NCBI GenBank assembly: GCA_021234155.1 | Contig: JAJEKV010000048.1 | Span: forward strand, 1,639,873-1,703,872 | Source of the DNA: Isoetes taiwanensis | Lineage: Eukaryota > Streptophyta > Lycopodiopsida > Isoetales > Isoetaceae | Direction: 5' to 3' | DNA: 64,000 bases | Part shown: positions 21,901 to 33,739 of the stretch, one piece after another | Layout of the letters: each line of letters begins with the position of its first letter | How positions within the stretch are numbered: the first letter of the stretch is position 1 | Translations under genes and position numbers: made by a program | The notes under the pieces: model-generated | What the model saw: only the letters and a program-made list of their open reading frames with translations | Told to the model about the DNA's origin: nothing | Databases searched by the model: none

Positions 21901-22726
21901 TACTATGCACCCTGCTACCCAGCGTAGATGGAGGGCTGCTGGAGTCATTTCTTTGGAGGCGTGGTATGAGAATGGTCGTCTCCTTTCATGGGATGGTTTC
22001 AGTCGTAAGTTTGGCATGCGTTGGTGCGACTTCTCTGTCTGGGAAGCGATTGCAGATAACATTCCTCTGGTCCCCAATTTTGCTACGGAGAAGGTTTGGT
22101 GCTTACCCCTGCCCAGGTTTGTTTCGCCAAAAAACTTTGTCAAGAGTAGCTATGCATATCGGCGACTTCCGGGCCCCAGACCTTCTTCCCAATCGGGCGG
22201 CTTAGGGTGGAAGAGGATCAATATGTGAAGGTTTGGAGCTCCATTTGGTGTAAGAGTATCCCTCCCAAGCGGTCCCAGTTCTTCTCTGGCGGATTGTGCA
22301 TCGTGCACTTAGGGCCGAATACTAAAAGTTCACTCATTCAAGCCGACAATAAGCCCACTCTGCCGGGTTTGTAATTGTGCTTCGGAAACCATTGAGCATT
22401 GCTTCTACCTTTGTGCCGACATTCAATGTATTTGGGCATGGACACGGTCATGTTTTCGACATCGCCTTAGTAGCCAACAAGTATTGTTGGGTCTTCTTCC
22501 AACTAATTGGCCTCGTGTTAAGAAGGTCGCCTTCAACATTTGTAGAGCTATCATTTGTTGGGTAATCTGGAAGAGAAGGAACCAGGTCATCTTTCATGGG
22601 AAGTTCTCTACTGCTCAATCTTTGCTCCAAGAAGTCAAGTCTAGGCTATATAATCAATTTCAAGTCTCTAACTTACCAGGTGAGGAGAAGGATAGGATTT
22701 GGGGGGATTATTTCCACCTCATCTAA
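19000..22726 (+). pseudogene. LINE ORF2 (endonuclease, RT, zf-RVT), frameshifted
   Basis: Starts MNILSWNVRGLKSS, the N-terminus of plant L1 EEP endonucleases, with LQEHK near 19105, RDFNMVEMPVDRHG (usual GDFN) near 19430 and VSDHNPR near 19690. RT: WLKEGDRCSKMFF (about 20055), ISEWRPITLL (about 20540), SEEQSGF, LDFAKAYDDVS (about 20755), GCPLAPF, and the catalytic QFADDTFLLL at about 21059. The C-terminal part has RLLGIPFG, WWRGASLSMAGRIQ, then a zf-RVT segment (IEHCFYLC-like, about 22390) and VIWKRRNQVIF. Frames shift near 19125, 19390, 19740, 20700, 20920, 21170 and 22230, so it is inactive. Confidence 0.9.
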
Positions 22727-22806
22727 TCCTTCCCTGTGTATTTTCTTCTTTACATAATATAAATTCTTGACGTCCCTCAAAAAAAAAAAATATTTGCCTT
22801 GCAAAG

Positions 22807-23233
<427 letters not shown>

Positions 23234-23740
23234 GAACCGACTTCCATATTCTCTGGTTGCTCACTTTCAACAATGACCGGATGAATATCCATTGATTGTT
23301 AGATCCAGACCTTGCAGCGGATCTTAAATGACACCTGCTTAATCTAGTTTGCAAGGATTAGTTTCTGAGGCAACAAACTAAAACAACAAGCTTCAGTTAT
23401 ATCTCTTTGGATGGCTGCTTATAGATATTAGGCTCTGACATACTATGTAAGGGACATAGTTGCAATATCGGTTCTTGATAAAAGCACCTTCATGCTTGCG
23501 AATTAAGACTCCATTTTGGGCAATTTGGAATACAATGTGTCATGATCCCTCCCAAACAAAGGGGGTGCACATAGTTGTAGCCGTACAATTTAGGTGAGTG
23601 ACCCAAAAGGGTTTATTTTGGGCTTGAACCATACATATACTCTTACCTAGGGTTTTTTTTTAGGTAACTCTGGTTCAATATGTAGCTGAAATGGGGGTTT
23701 TGGGAAGATTTCTAAGGCATATACAAGGGGGTTTTCGATG
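23234..23740. repeat. Dispersed repeat shared with 56590-56715
   Basis: The section at about 23575-23700 (gccgtacaat..aggtgagt.acccaaaaggg..gggcttgaacca) matches 56600-56710 near the gypsy element. Class unknown; nothing else is recognised in this stretch. Confidence 0.6.
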
Positions 23741-24419
23741 ACCCCTTGCATGCACATGAGGTACCCCCTATATGATAGGTGCACCTTCCGGGCTCCCAAA
23801 TAGTTTTTCATCTTTTCCAAATAATCAAGGAAGGTTTTTTCAGATCAAAGGCATGTGCATTTTTTTTATCTATCTTATCTCTTTTACTATAAAGTATACA
23901 GAACTTTCCTTTTATCTCCACAAAAGAGGAAAGGAAAGAAATTTTGACTCTATATGCACCTCCAATAGGTGGCTCTTTGTTAGCATTGCTCAAATGGTGC
24001 ATATACACTTTCATCCTCAAAGCCCACTGTCTAAACGAGGTGCGGCCCAGACAACCTCATCGTTGGATCCCTCCATCCTACATCCCAGATCGTATGTTAG
24101 GGCTTCTGAGCGCCTCTCATTTCGATTATATTGATTTATAATTGGGGGTGTCTATGATTTTGAAATATGGAACATATGTTTGCCTAAGGTTTTGGAATAT
24201 GAAATATGGGGAATCATCTTTACACGAGTTCACCTAAGGTTTTAGAATATGAAATGCGGAGACTCGAACCCCTACCAAAATAATCTAATATCCCAATAAG
24301 AATGTTTTAACCAATGTAACTCGCTTATTTTTTCTATTGAATCTATAGTTTTTTTTTTTCTTTTTTTAATAACCCATTTAATTGTGTTAGGGGTATGGTC
24401 TATGTATAGGGGCAGGAAG

Positions 24420-24525
24420 GTTGGGGCTCCCTTTCCGCGACAGGGGCAGGGGCCCCCCGACTGGCAGCAGCCGGGAGAGGGTCTGCCCCTGTTGCGGAAA
24501 GGGAGCCCCAACCTCCCTTCCCCTA
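24420..24525. repeat. Imperfect palindrome
   Basis: The sequences ggttggggctccctttccgc at 24419 and gcggaaagggagccccaacc at 24494 are exact reverse complements around a GC-rich centre, giving a strong hairpin. No gene is associated. It is absent from the parallel repeat cluster in unit 2. Confidence 0.8.
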
Positions 24526-24872
24526 CAATATGGAATGTGGAGGGCTGCTGCGACCTGCTGCTTCTTTAAATCGAGCTGCTGCTACTTCGAATCAACCTGT
24601 TGCTCACCGGATCAGCGGAATCAGCTGCCCCAACTTCCATTCCGTGATATTGGAGTATCACAAGTGTCAGCACCAGAATTATCTTCCGCTCAAACGAGCG
24701 ACCCACATTCCATATTGGTCTCAGGAATAGTGATTTATGCATCCATATCAAATCCCTTTGGAAGCCCCTATGATTGTGCTATATATTCTAATCAAGGTGC
24801 ACACAGACAACCTCGATCATTGGATCCCTCCATCCTATGGCCCAGATCGTATGTTAAGGCATCTGGGCGCCT

Positions 24873-25406
24873 TGTAACGTTCCTAACTGACATGCCCTTA
24901 ACCAACTGGGCAAAACCGTCTATAACCGACATGCCCTTAACCAACTGGGCAAAACCGTCTAGACATTTATGAGTAGTCGCTTCTACCCATTTATGCCGAT
25001 GTCTCGGGAACGCCCCACAGGCACATTCAAGGTTCGAATACTCGAGCGGTCTACCATGGGCCCGTTACAGTCTCTCCGACTAGAACTATGCTCGTCCTCG
25101 AGCATCCAAGGCTATACCATGTCACACCCACTAGAACTATGCTCGTCCTCGAGCATCCAAGGCTATACCATATCACAATGATTACCAAGTCTTTGCGAAT
25201 TACCCATGCATATAGGCACCCATGGAGACTCGAACTCGAGACTCGCTCTGATACCAACTGTAACGTTCCTAACCAAACCAACTGGGCAAAACCGTCTAGA
25301 CGTTTATGAGTAGTCGCTTCTACCCATTTATGCCGGTGTCTCGGGAACGCCCCACAGGCACATTCAAGGTTCGAATACTCGAGCGGTCTACCATGGGCCC
25401 GTTACA
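24873..25406 (-). mobile_element. TRIM (miniature LTR retrotransposon)
   Basis: Direct terminal repeats at 24873-25069 and 25259-25406 both begin TGTAACG and end CGTTACA. The 5-bp target duplication CGCCT lies at 24868-24872 and 25407-25411. The primer binding site TGGTATCAGAGC (initiator Met tRNA) is on the minus strand at 25256-25245, two nt inside the right LTR, so the element reads minus. There is no coding capacity. The left LTR carries an extra internal tandem duplication, which explains 197 versus 148 bp. The interior has a 50-bp tandem duplication. Confidence 0.93.
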
Positions 25407-25910
25407 CGCCTCTTGTTTTGATTATAGTGATTTATAATTGCAGGTGCCTATGATTTTGAAATATGAAATACATGTTCTCCTAAGGTTTTGGAATATGAAA
25501 TATCGAGAATCATCTCTATACGAGTTCACCTAAGGTTTTAGAATATCAAATGCAGAGACTCGAACCCCTACCAAAATAATTCAATATCCTAATAAGAATA
25601 CTTTAAGCAATGGAACCAGCAAGCTAACTCGCTTATTTTTTTAATTGAATCTATGTTTTGTTGTTATAATAACCCATTCAATTGTGTTAGGGGTATGGTG
25701 TATGGTGGTGATTTATGCGTCCATATCAAATCCTCCAAGAACCCCCTTGTGATTGTGCTACATATTCAATCTAGAATACTGTCTCATATCCCGTCTTGTT
25801 GATAACATACTAGATTTTGATGAAGGTTAATAAAATGCATATATAGTACATCTTACCTTGACCTGGGTCATCCATTGTTATGATTTTGAAGTATCTTCAA
25901 TAGAGTTCTC

Positions 25911-27234
25911 CAGCCAGAGACCCCTTAAACTTTGGCACCCCCAAAACCCCATTTGTCTTCCCTCGGCTTGTCTCTGCTTTGCCCTGGTTCCTGGCTCCTT
26001 TACCGTTGCCTTGTTCTCAGCATGGCACGTAAGATCAAACGTATGGCCCGGGAGACCCGTAAGGAGAAGAATCTCGATTCATTGCTTTGCAGGCGATTCT
26101 GTCCCGCCCTATGACCCCCCGATTAAGCCCTATCTTGAGGCAGCCCCATCATTCGGGCCTCGGTAGCCCTATCTTGGCAGACCGGACACAACCCGGACCG
26201 CGCAACCGCTCCGGAACCATCTTTAGGCTGCGGCCTTGACTAGGATGGATGCTCGATCCATTGTTTGCCTCGGTTTGTTGGTTAGGATGCGCGCGTCAAT
26301 CCACAAAATACACTCCGCGAGGCACATCGGCTCAGTTGCCCTTGGGAAGCTGGGTCCACCTTCTAGAGATGCTGCTACAGTCGGCGGGAGCTGAATCAGT
26401 GCAGCACGGCAGTGCTACACCCGTACCTCCCACAGGGGTAGCGCCTGAGCATGTGGATGCTACGTCCCAGGCCGATGATACCACACCTGTGCCCACACGG
26501 CCGTCATCCGAGGGTTGTTTGCCCACCACGACAGGTCCCGCCGGCGGCTGACCCGGGCAACAACGCCCATTAGCCCTGAACCTACGCATTGTGGGTTTAG
26601 AGGAAGCAAGCGACACTCCTGGGGTAGTTGAGGTGACCCGTTTCTTTTCAGAGGTGATGCACGTACAGGCAGGTGGCATTCTCTCGGCTTGTCGAGTTGG
26701 AGCAAAGCCCCGACCGCCCCCGTCCATTTGCTAGTCGGTTTGGGGGGATGCTTTATCTAGGCTGCACATCCTCGCCATGGCAATCACTTGCAAGGGACCT
26801 CCTTCTCCGGCCCAGGGAAGATCTTTCCCACCGCCACTCTGTCGGCGGAAGGATGAATTATGTCGAGTCCGCGAGGCTCGCTCGCCGCCGGAAGTGGGCT
26901 GTGTATAGAGGCGCCGCTATCATTCGGGATCAGCCGCCACTTGATCCATGGGCGGTTAATACGTGTAGGCTGATTTGACTTGAGATCTGCTGGGGCTTAG
27001 GCCCTTTTGTTACGCTTTTATTTTAGTATTGTGATTTGCTACGGGGCATAGTCCCCCGAGTTCTCTGTACTGGGGCTAGTCCCCACGTTTGATTTTGGCT
27101 TCGGCCTTTTTGGTTTGGTCACGGGGCTTGGTCCCCGAGTTTCAGTCTGGGCTTTTGCCCTCTCTTGTGTATTGGGTCCCATAACCCGATTGGGTTCCGC
27201 GGACGTTAAAAATTTCTTCCTTCCTTCCTTCCTT
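25911..27234 (+). mobile_element. Retroposon copy B (empty site in unit 2)
   Basis: Inserted in gagttctc|cttgatattg; unit 2 has the uninterrupted site at about 39785-39805. The leader is CT-rich. The ORF starts at ATG 26022 (MARKIKRMARETRKEKNL) and is frameshifted, with the C-terminal block near 26730-26975 (WAVYRGAAII, DQPPLDPW). The 3' end is gggtcccata, the hairpin AACCC-GATT-GGGTT (27183-27196), cgttaaaaa and a (TTCC)n tail (27215-27234). Confidence 0.85.
26022..26980 (+). pseudogene. Retroposon B ORF (ORF1-like, decayed)
   Basis: Homologous to the copy A ORF. Shared blocks: MARETRK start, QLPLGSWVHLLEMLLQS at about 26330, GLEEASDTPG at about 26595, and the C-terminal WAVYRGAAIIRDQPPLDPW at about 26900. 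Frameshifts separate the blocks. There is no endonuclease or RT, so it would rely on another element for mobility. Confidence 0.55.
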
Positions 27235-27655
27235 GATATTGCCTCACTTCAACAATATTTTATCATTTTCCTTCTCATTTATCAAGGACTTTATAACCCC
27301 CACTATAGCAGAGTAAATCATGGTTTTGCTTGATCAAGCAACCTAGTCCTGTTTCAATAGCTATTTTATGCACGAAGATTTTACAACTTTAATGTCTTGC
27401 AATTTGTTTAAGGCAATCTAATGTCAAATACATATTGTGTTCTTCTTTGTCACCATACATGATTAAACATTATACCATGTTTTAGAGATGCTTCCATAGT
27501 CTACACTTTCGAATAGTATTGGTCTACAAAGTAACTTTAAATGTAAGATTACGTTGGCAAATAGTTTTTACAAGTTTTTTGTTGGGAAAAAAATGTTTAT
27601 TTAAAAATAGGAGTTTTTTGGGCATGCTAAACCATTGATAGTTCATATAAATATA

Positions 27656-27840
27656 GAATAGAATAGAATAGAATAGAATAGATTTTTAGCGTCCACGGAG
27701 ACCGACTGGCCTATGGGACCCAAACAAAAAAGAGAGCAGCAAACGTATTACTGACAGGATTAAAAAACCCCCGCCCCGAAGGGTTTTCGAGGGAAAAACC
27801 TTAGCAGTAATAAGTCTGCTGGCATGCTGTACAATTGTTG
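27656..27840 (-). mobile_element. Retroposon copy C (short, SINE-like)
   Basis: Absent from unit 2 at about 40215. On the minus strand its 3' end is gggtcccata, hairpin GGCC-AGTC-GGTC (27711-27700), ggacgctaaaaa and a (CTATT)n tail (27656-27682). A degenerate repeat of the target (ggcatgct..acaattg) flanks it. The upstream part has no ORF and no clear pol III boxes. Confidence 0.75.
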
Positions 27841-30800
27841 AAAAATGGAAATGAAGAAGCTAAAGGCCTATATTATTTTATTGGTCTATCTTTTTAAGGG
27901 CTTGTTATTTTTAAACCTAACAAACTTTATTTCGAAACCCACAAATGCGAAGGCAGCTATGAGTTTTTGTTGGATAGTCGCTTGCACGTCGGAGGATGCC
28001 CAGATGGGCTGGGCAGGCTGCCTGACCCGGGCAGACTGTTGCAGGGGGTGATTTAACTCCTGGACTTAGGGATTTGCTTGATCCTAATAAGCTTGAGCTT
28101 TCCTGTACTTGAGCTTGAGCTTGCACTTGAATTTGGAACATAAATTTTGATGGTTCACAGGCATATTATATTGAATTGGCCTAAATTGATTTTATCTGGC
28201 TTTCCAGGTGTATGCATGTCAGAATTTAGAGTTAGATTCATGCAGCAGAACAGGAAAGATGAGATGAACGGGAAAGGCTTGGTTACTTTGTAGTGCAGTA
28301 AGATTTTATGAAGATATTGAAACTAAGACAGGTACATTGGACAGTGTATTTTTTGGGCCTTTTTCATTCCTTACTTTACTTTGGGAGATGATATTATGGT
28401 GGCCGCGCTCTATTTTGCCGCGTTTTGTATCGAAAAAAAAAATTAAAATTTTTGTTTTGATGTGTTATAGGATTTGTGCTATATTTAATGTTTTATATGT
28501 TATTCACGAACTTGCCAATACGTTTTTGAATTTTTTTTTCTCCAAACAAAAAAAAAAAAGCATTTCCCATAACATAATGATTATTTTATTGGAATAGCCT
28601 AACCTAGACTTTGTGATGATGGTTTTACGAACAGGTTGCAAAGGTCGTGGAACTTAAATTTGAGGACATAATCTCTTTTGTTCACAATAGAAGTAGTCTA
28701 AAGTAAATGCATTCTAAGGGGATGTAGCACTAATGGTTATCATCATAACATTAAAATATTGCAAGAGTTTGTTTAGGTAGCTAATTAAGCAAAAAAAATA
28801 TGTTGAAAGCCATAAGATCATAGCATCGCACTAATGCATAGTCTATTTGGCCAATTTACTATAGTAATGAAATAGTACAAGCATTCTTTTATATACCAAA
28901 AAGTAGTATGGAGTCCTCAACATTTTGGAGCTTACGTAATATTAGGACATGTAAAAGTGTGTTAGTTGACAATTTTGGTTAATTGAGAATGTTGGTGTTT
29001 TATACGGATTTCAAAACTTTTGTTAGATTGCTTGTCATAGTAGATAGTGCATTGTGTGCAAAAAATACATTCAATACATTTCAATTCAATCTCTTTGTAA
29101 ATATGATCTTGATGCTAACAAAGAAATTGACTTATTACATCAACGTCCAAAGTTGTTTTTGTTTGATCCAATCGATCTACAAAGCGGATCGAGATTCTCG
29201 AATAAGACAAGCATGCGTGTCGCATGCATCACATACATTTTTAAGTCGCTCATCCAGTTGGGAGATCGCTATTTATTGCAGAGTTCTTCATCGGCTTCCC
29301 ATCGGCGCTTTCTCATCCCTCAGCAATTTTTCCTTGTTTTTATTCTAAGATCTCATGCAGAGGAGGGGCTTCTTCTTGTATGAGTTGACTTTTTTTGGTG
29401 GTTCTTATCCTATTTCTAACCTCCTATCTTAGCCTTTTGTCTGACATGGGCCAGTCCATTGACCTTTGCTTCGGATCTAGTTTTTGGAAGTTCTCTGGTG
29501 TCGAGATGTTGTTGTTTCATGCGAGTCGACGGGCAAGAATCCAATCTATCTGAGATTCTTGAGCAAGAGGAGCATGCATCCATTGCATGCGTCGCATGCA
29601 TCACATGTATTTTTGAGTCGGTCATCCGATTGTGAGATCGATGTTTATTGCAGAGTTCTTCATCGGCTCTCATCGGCACTTTCTCATCTCTTAGTAGTTT
29701 TTCCTTGTTTCACACCATACCTCCATTAATTTTGTTAATTATATAATGCTGTTTGTCAAAATTGTCGCATGGCACGCATGAGTAGCCTCTTGCTTTTCGT
29801 GGTTTTGTGGCGTGGCGTGCTTGAACAGCCCCTCAGTTTTCGAGGTTTTTTATTTTTCACTCTTGTGTTTTAGTGTTGGTGATGTGCAGGTGCATGGGTG
29901 ATGTGTGACTCCGGTTTTCTCCTTGAAGCATGGGTTTTCTTTATGGGAACGTTTAGCAGCCTTGCATTTGTCCGCGTCCCTTGCCGAGGGCTTATTGCTA
30001 GGGTTTTTCCTCAAAAACTTAAAAGGGCGAGGTTTTTTAATCCTGACGATAAGTTCTAGTTGTATGTCACTTCAAGGACCAGTTCCGTAGGATAGATTTT
30101 TGGTTTAGGCAGCATCCCTGCATATATTGGTACCACCGAAGCTCAGGGGTGGCCATTGGAGGCTACTGGGGGCTACGATAACAAGCTGTCTAAAATGCTA
30201 TGCTGCTAAAATTATTCAAACCATTGAAACCTGTAAAATGGTCACGTATTGGTTTTAGCATCATTGATGTCACTTTACAGTCTGCAAACATTTCATCTAC
30301 CCATTTTTTTGCTTTGCCTACATGAAGCATTGCTTGAATGAGTATTAGTCTTCTTATGTGCGTACCATATACTGATGGCAACATAGCATCCATGGACCGT
30401 TTCCATAACTACCAGTGATATTATTAACTATGGTGATTAAAAAAACTGCTTTAAAAACTAGCAGTAAGGCAGGCTTGGGGAATGGGTATGGTTGATTGTA
30501 GAGTTGTCGGAGGAAGGCAAGCCTGCTAAAAACGTTAACTAATTTTGATGGTGGCTTATGTCAGTTGTTATACTTGAGATTTTTTCCAAGCCATTTGTGC
30601 CTTCCAAAAACAACATGTGTTTAAAGGTAGATATCTATATAGCATAATACTGGCTACAATTGCTCATGATAATCGAATAAACTTATTTCACATTTAGGAA
30701 CACCTCATTTCTTTAGTTGAACACCTAATTTGATAGCCAAAGAGAGATCAATATGGTCGACTTGCAATATGTCTATAGGTTGCATTATATAATTTGTGAG

Positions 30801-32036
30801 CATGATCGTACTCAAGTGGTATTTAACAGCCCTAAAGGAAAAACCACTTAAGCTAAGTTGTTTGATGGAGATGTTGCACGATATGAGCAAAATATGTGCT
30901 CCGAAGGAGAGCTCCTTGGAGAAAAAGTTGGAATGTGCAGCATTGGGAACAGATGTAAGAGCAACGGACTCCTCGTCGTCAAAATTCTCGTGTACTTCTT
31001 CAAAATATGTATAGGTGGTTCATAGAATGTAGTAGGTGATTAGCAGCATGTTATGAAAGAAGTATTAACTCATGAGCAAAGACAAAGACGTTGGGCACCT
31101 CATAACCAATGCAGGCATTACGAGCAATGGTAGCCAAATGATCAAATACAATGTCTTTCTTGCATTTTCATCAGACATGTTTCGATTGTATCCTCGTTTT
31201 AAAGCCATGTTGCATGCCTTATCTAAAACAAAACCTGACATCCTGAGCATCTATAGAGTTTCACCCCACAAAGGTCTTCCACTGTGGTTCTTCATCACAC
31301 TGGGTGCACCCTTCTAGATTCGAGTGGTGTACCTCTGCCATGTATATCAACGCACAAGTTTTAAAATTGTACAACCAAATTGGCATTGACGTGGAACCAT
31401 CTTTTAAAACTAGGATTTTGCAAAGATTTTAGCAGAGGTAGACCAAAGGGTTAATGCTTTTTGCAAGAAAAAAATTCTGGCAAGTCTTCCCCTTGCAAGG
31501 TATATCCTTTGTGTTAGGTACGTAGGATCAGCAATATGCAAAACCATGTATTAACAAGAAAGCACAAAATTTGTACAATTTGGCTTTTGTATGATCGTTC
31601 ATTACAATTCATATGTACTTGACAAAAACATTTCATTGTGAACAAGAGATTGCAACATGCTCATGTCAGGAGAACAAGGCCGTGTTGCCTCATGAACCAT
31701 TAGGTGTTGATCATAAAGGTTCAGTATTTGTATGAATATGATGTCTTTCATCTTTTGTGTAAGATGAAAACTTTTCAAAATGACAATTACGTCTAACAGT
31801 TGTGTTCAGGTGGAATTATTAGTGGTTCTTTTCCTGTCCTATAGACTTGGGGACAACAAGTTGACCTGTTAGTGTGACTGCCCTTCAAGGCTATCTGTGA
31901 CCATTATTAAAGCACCCTTCAAACTTTTGATCAGACCCTTGCTTTTTTCTTCAATGTAGTAGGTGAACCTGCAAATCCTGTGTCTCCATGCTTAGTGACT
32001 TCAACCGATGATTTGCGTCTCTCAATGCCCTTGGGA
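27841..32036. repeat. Unit 1 part of the segmental duplication (no intact gene)
   Basis: Aligns with 40215-44042 in unit 2 with indels. Copy 1 has about 375 bp extra at 31055-31430, bounded by tagcag microhomology, and extra sequence at about 30060-30225. No exon with good family similarity was recognised on either strand. Confidence 0.6.
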
Positions 32037-32206
32037 ACCAGGCCGAGTTCTGTATATATTCACAAATTGTAAACCAAAATGGTAAGTGTGGTTAAAAATG
32101 TCGATTTTTCTGATAAAATTTCTAGTTTACAAGCAAAATGTGCGAAATGGGTCCCTGTAAACGTTTCCCGCTAATAGAGAATCTGCGGCCAAGGCTCAAA
32201 AGGCTG

Positions 32207-32213
32207 TATATAA
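32207..32213 (+). promoter_or_regulatory. TATA box of SAT copy 2
   Basis: TATATAA at the same spacing to the ATG as in copy 1, so the promoter core survived duplication. Confidence 0.45.
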
Positions 32214-32252
32214 GATGCATTGAATCTACTGCTCATACATTCAGTTGCAAAA

Positions 32253-33137
32253 ATGGCAGGGGGCAAATCCTTTGAATGGTGTTTGGATCTAAGGAACGAC
32301 ATGAGCAGGCTATGCATGGAAGGCTTAAAAGTTCCGTTTCTGACAGAGCAAGGAGAGGATCTGCTGTGGAAGAAAATAAAAGAAGAAGCGTTCCAAGAGG
32401 TGCAGAATGAGCCTGTTTTGGCAACATATTTGTACTCAACAATTCTAGCACATTCCTCTCTAGAAATGTCTCTTGCTTTTCATCTTGCAAACAAGCTATC
32501 CAGCCCTACATTTCCAAGCACTCTCCTCTTCAACATGATCCTTGATATATTTGCACAAACTCATAACCTCAGTTTTGCAATCAGAGAAGACATGGAGGCT
32601 GTGAAAAGCAGGGACCCTGCATGTGCATCCTACTGCCACTGCCTGCTAAATTTTAAAGGCTTCCTAGCCTGCCAGTCCCATAGGGTGGCTCATGAGCTCT
32701 GGAACCACAATAGAAGATCACTTGCCCTTGCACTCCAAAATAGGGTCTCTGAAGTTTTTGGTGTTGATATACACCCTGCTGCTGTCATTGGGAAAAGGGT
32801 TATGCTTGACCATGCCACTGGGATTGTGATTGGCGAAACTGCCACCGTCGGCGATGACGTGTCCATCCTTCACCATGTCACCCTTGGGGGTACTGGTGCA
32901 CATGTTGGTGATAGACATCCCAAGATTGGTGATGGTGTTTTCATTGGTGCTGGTGCTAGTATTCTTGGTCCTGTCAAGATCGGCCACCGCGCTAGATCGG
33001 CGCCGGATCTATTGTGCTCACTGACGTTCCTGATGGCACTACTGCTGTTGGAAATCCCGCCCGTATCATCTCTAGAGTCAAATTGCATAATCCTGGCCAC
33101 ATTATGGATTGGTCTGATTATGAAATCTGATTTTTAA
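32253..33137 (+). pseudogene. Serine O-acetyltransferase (copy 2, frameshifted C-terminus)
   Basis: Nearly identical to copy 1 for about the first 247 residues, including LDHATGIVIGETA and HHVTLGGTG. A single A is missing at about 32994 (gctagatcgg against gctaagatcgg). The frame shifts to RSAPDLLCSLTFLMALLLL and ends after 294 codons at 33137, so length alone hides the lesion. Lost are the last beta-helix coils and the WSDYEI tail, whose terminal Ile is needed to bind O-acetylserine (thiol) lyase. Family knowledge predicts no complex formation and probably misfolding. A sequencing error is the alternative. Most other differences from copy 1 are silent or conservative. Confidence 0.9.
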
Positions 33138-33449
33138 GTCCATGTTTCTTTTCCTTTCACTCTACATACATTGAACATGCTATGATTCTTTATAGATTAT
33201 TTTTCAATTATATCTTATTGTGTACAGATCCATTTCATTTGACTTTCTGCAAAAGCATTATATGACTAGATTCATTGTTTCTTTACTTGTATGTAATCAT
33301 GTTGTGGCGGGGCCGCAAATTTCTCTTTAATGACTCACTTACTAGTTTGAATATCTTTGTTGTAAAGATGTGGGATTGAATCCACTACTAACGTCCAACA
33401 TTTGATAATGTAATGCTTGGTTAATAATGAATTTGATAATGAATGCTTG

Positions 33450-33595
33450 TCTAAGATCAGGGCCAGATCTATTGTGCTCGTTGAAGTTCCCAATGGCATT
33501 GCTCTCGTTGGAAATCTGGTCCTATCATCTCTAGAGTCAAATTGCATAATTTTAGCCACATTATGGATTGGTTTGATTATGAAATATAACCTTAA
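33450..33595 (+). pseudogene. Partial duplicate of the SAT 3' end (unit 2)
   Basis: Counterpart of 12594-12735, with the same 1-bp deletion near the ctctagagtc segment. Followed by unit 2-specific sequence from about 33604. Confidence 0.85.
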
Positions 33596-33739
33596 GTTCC
33601 ATGTAAAAGAAAATCACTTCTTCATATTCTTCGACATGGGACTAAAAGGGTTCCGCTTTTTTGTTTTACAAATGGATCCGCTTGACCAAAAATGGGTTCC
33701 TTCTCTAAAATATCTGACTGTGCAAGAAAGAAATTGAGA

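Larger units (their letters stand above)
17092..22806 (+). mobile_element. L1-type LINE with 17-bp target duplication
   Basis: The 17-mer atatttgccttgcaaag flanks the insertion at 17092-17108 and 22790-22806. The element spans 17109-22789 and ends in a poly-A tract (about 22779-22790). The 5' end lies at the ORF1 ATG, so the 5' UTR is missing (slight 5' truncation). ORF1 and ORF2 are both present but frameshifted. Confidence 0.95.
23740..25850 (-). repeat. SINE-like repeat cluster (unit 1)
   Basis: Contains tRNA-like promoter pairs on the minus strand near 24330-24255 and 25640-25550: an A-box-like segment (GAGTTA..TTGGTT or TTAGCTTGCTGG) and, about 60 nt on, a B box GGTTCGAGTCTC. Downstream are repeated tttcatattccaaaaccttagg phrases. 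Matching copies lie at about 33740-35060. A TRIM is nested inside at 24873-25406. Confidence 0.55.

Noticed and set aside
24873-25069. TRIM LTR as a Cassandra element with a 5S rRNA-like promoter
   Set aside because: I looked for 5S box A and box C sequences in the LTR and could not find a convincing match.
29416-29679. Matching open frames in the two duplication units (also 41764-41973) as a conserved gene
   Set aside because: The frames differ in length and carry unequal indels. Similarity is explained by the segmental duplication, not by coding constraint.
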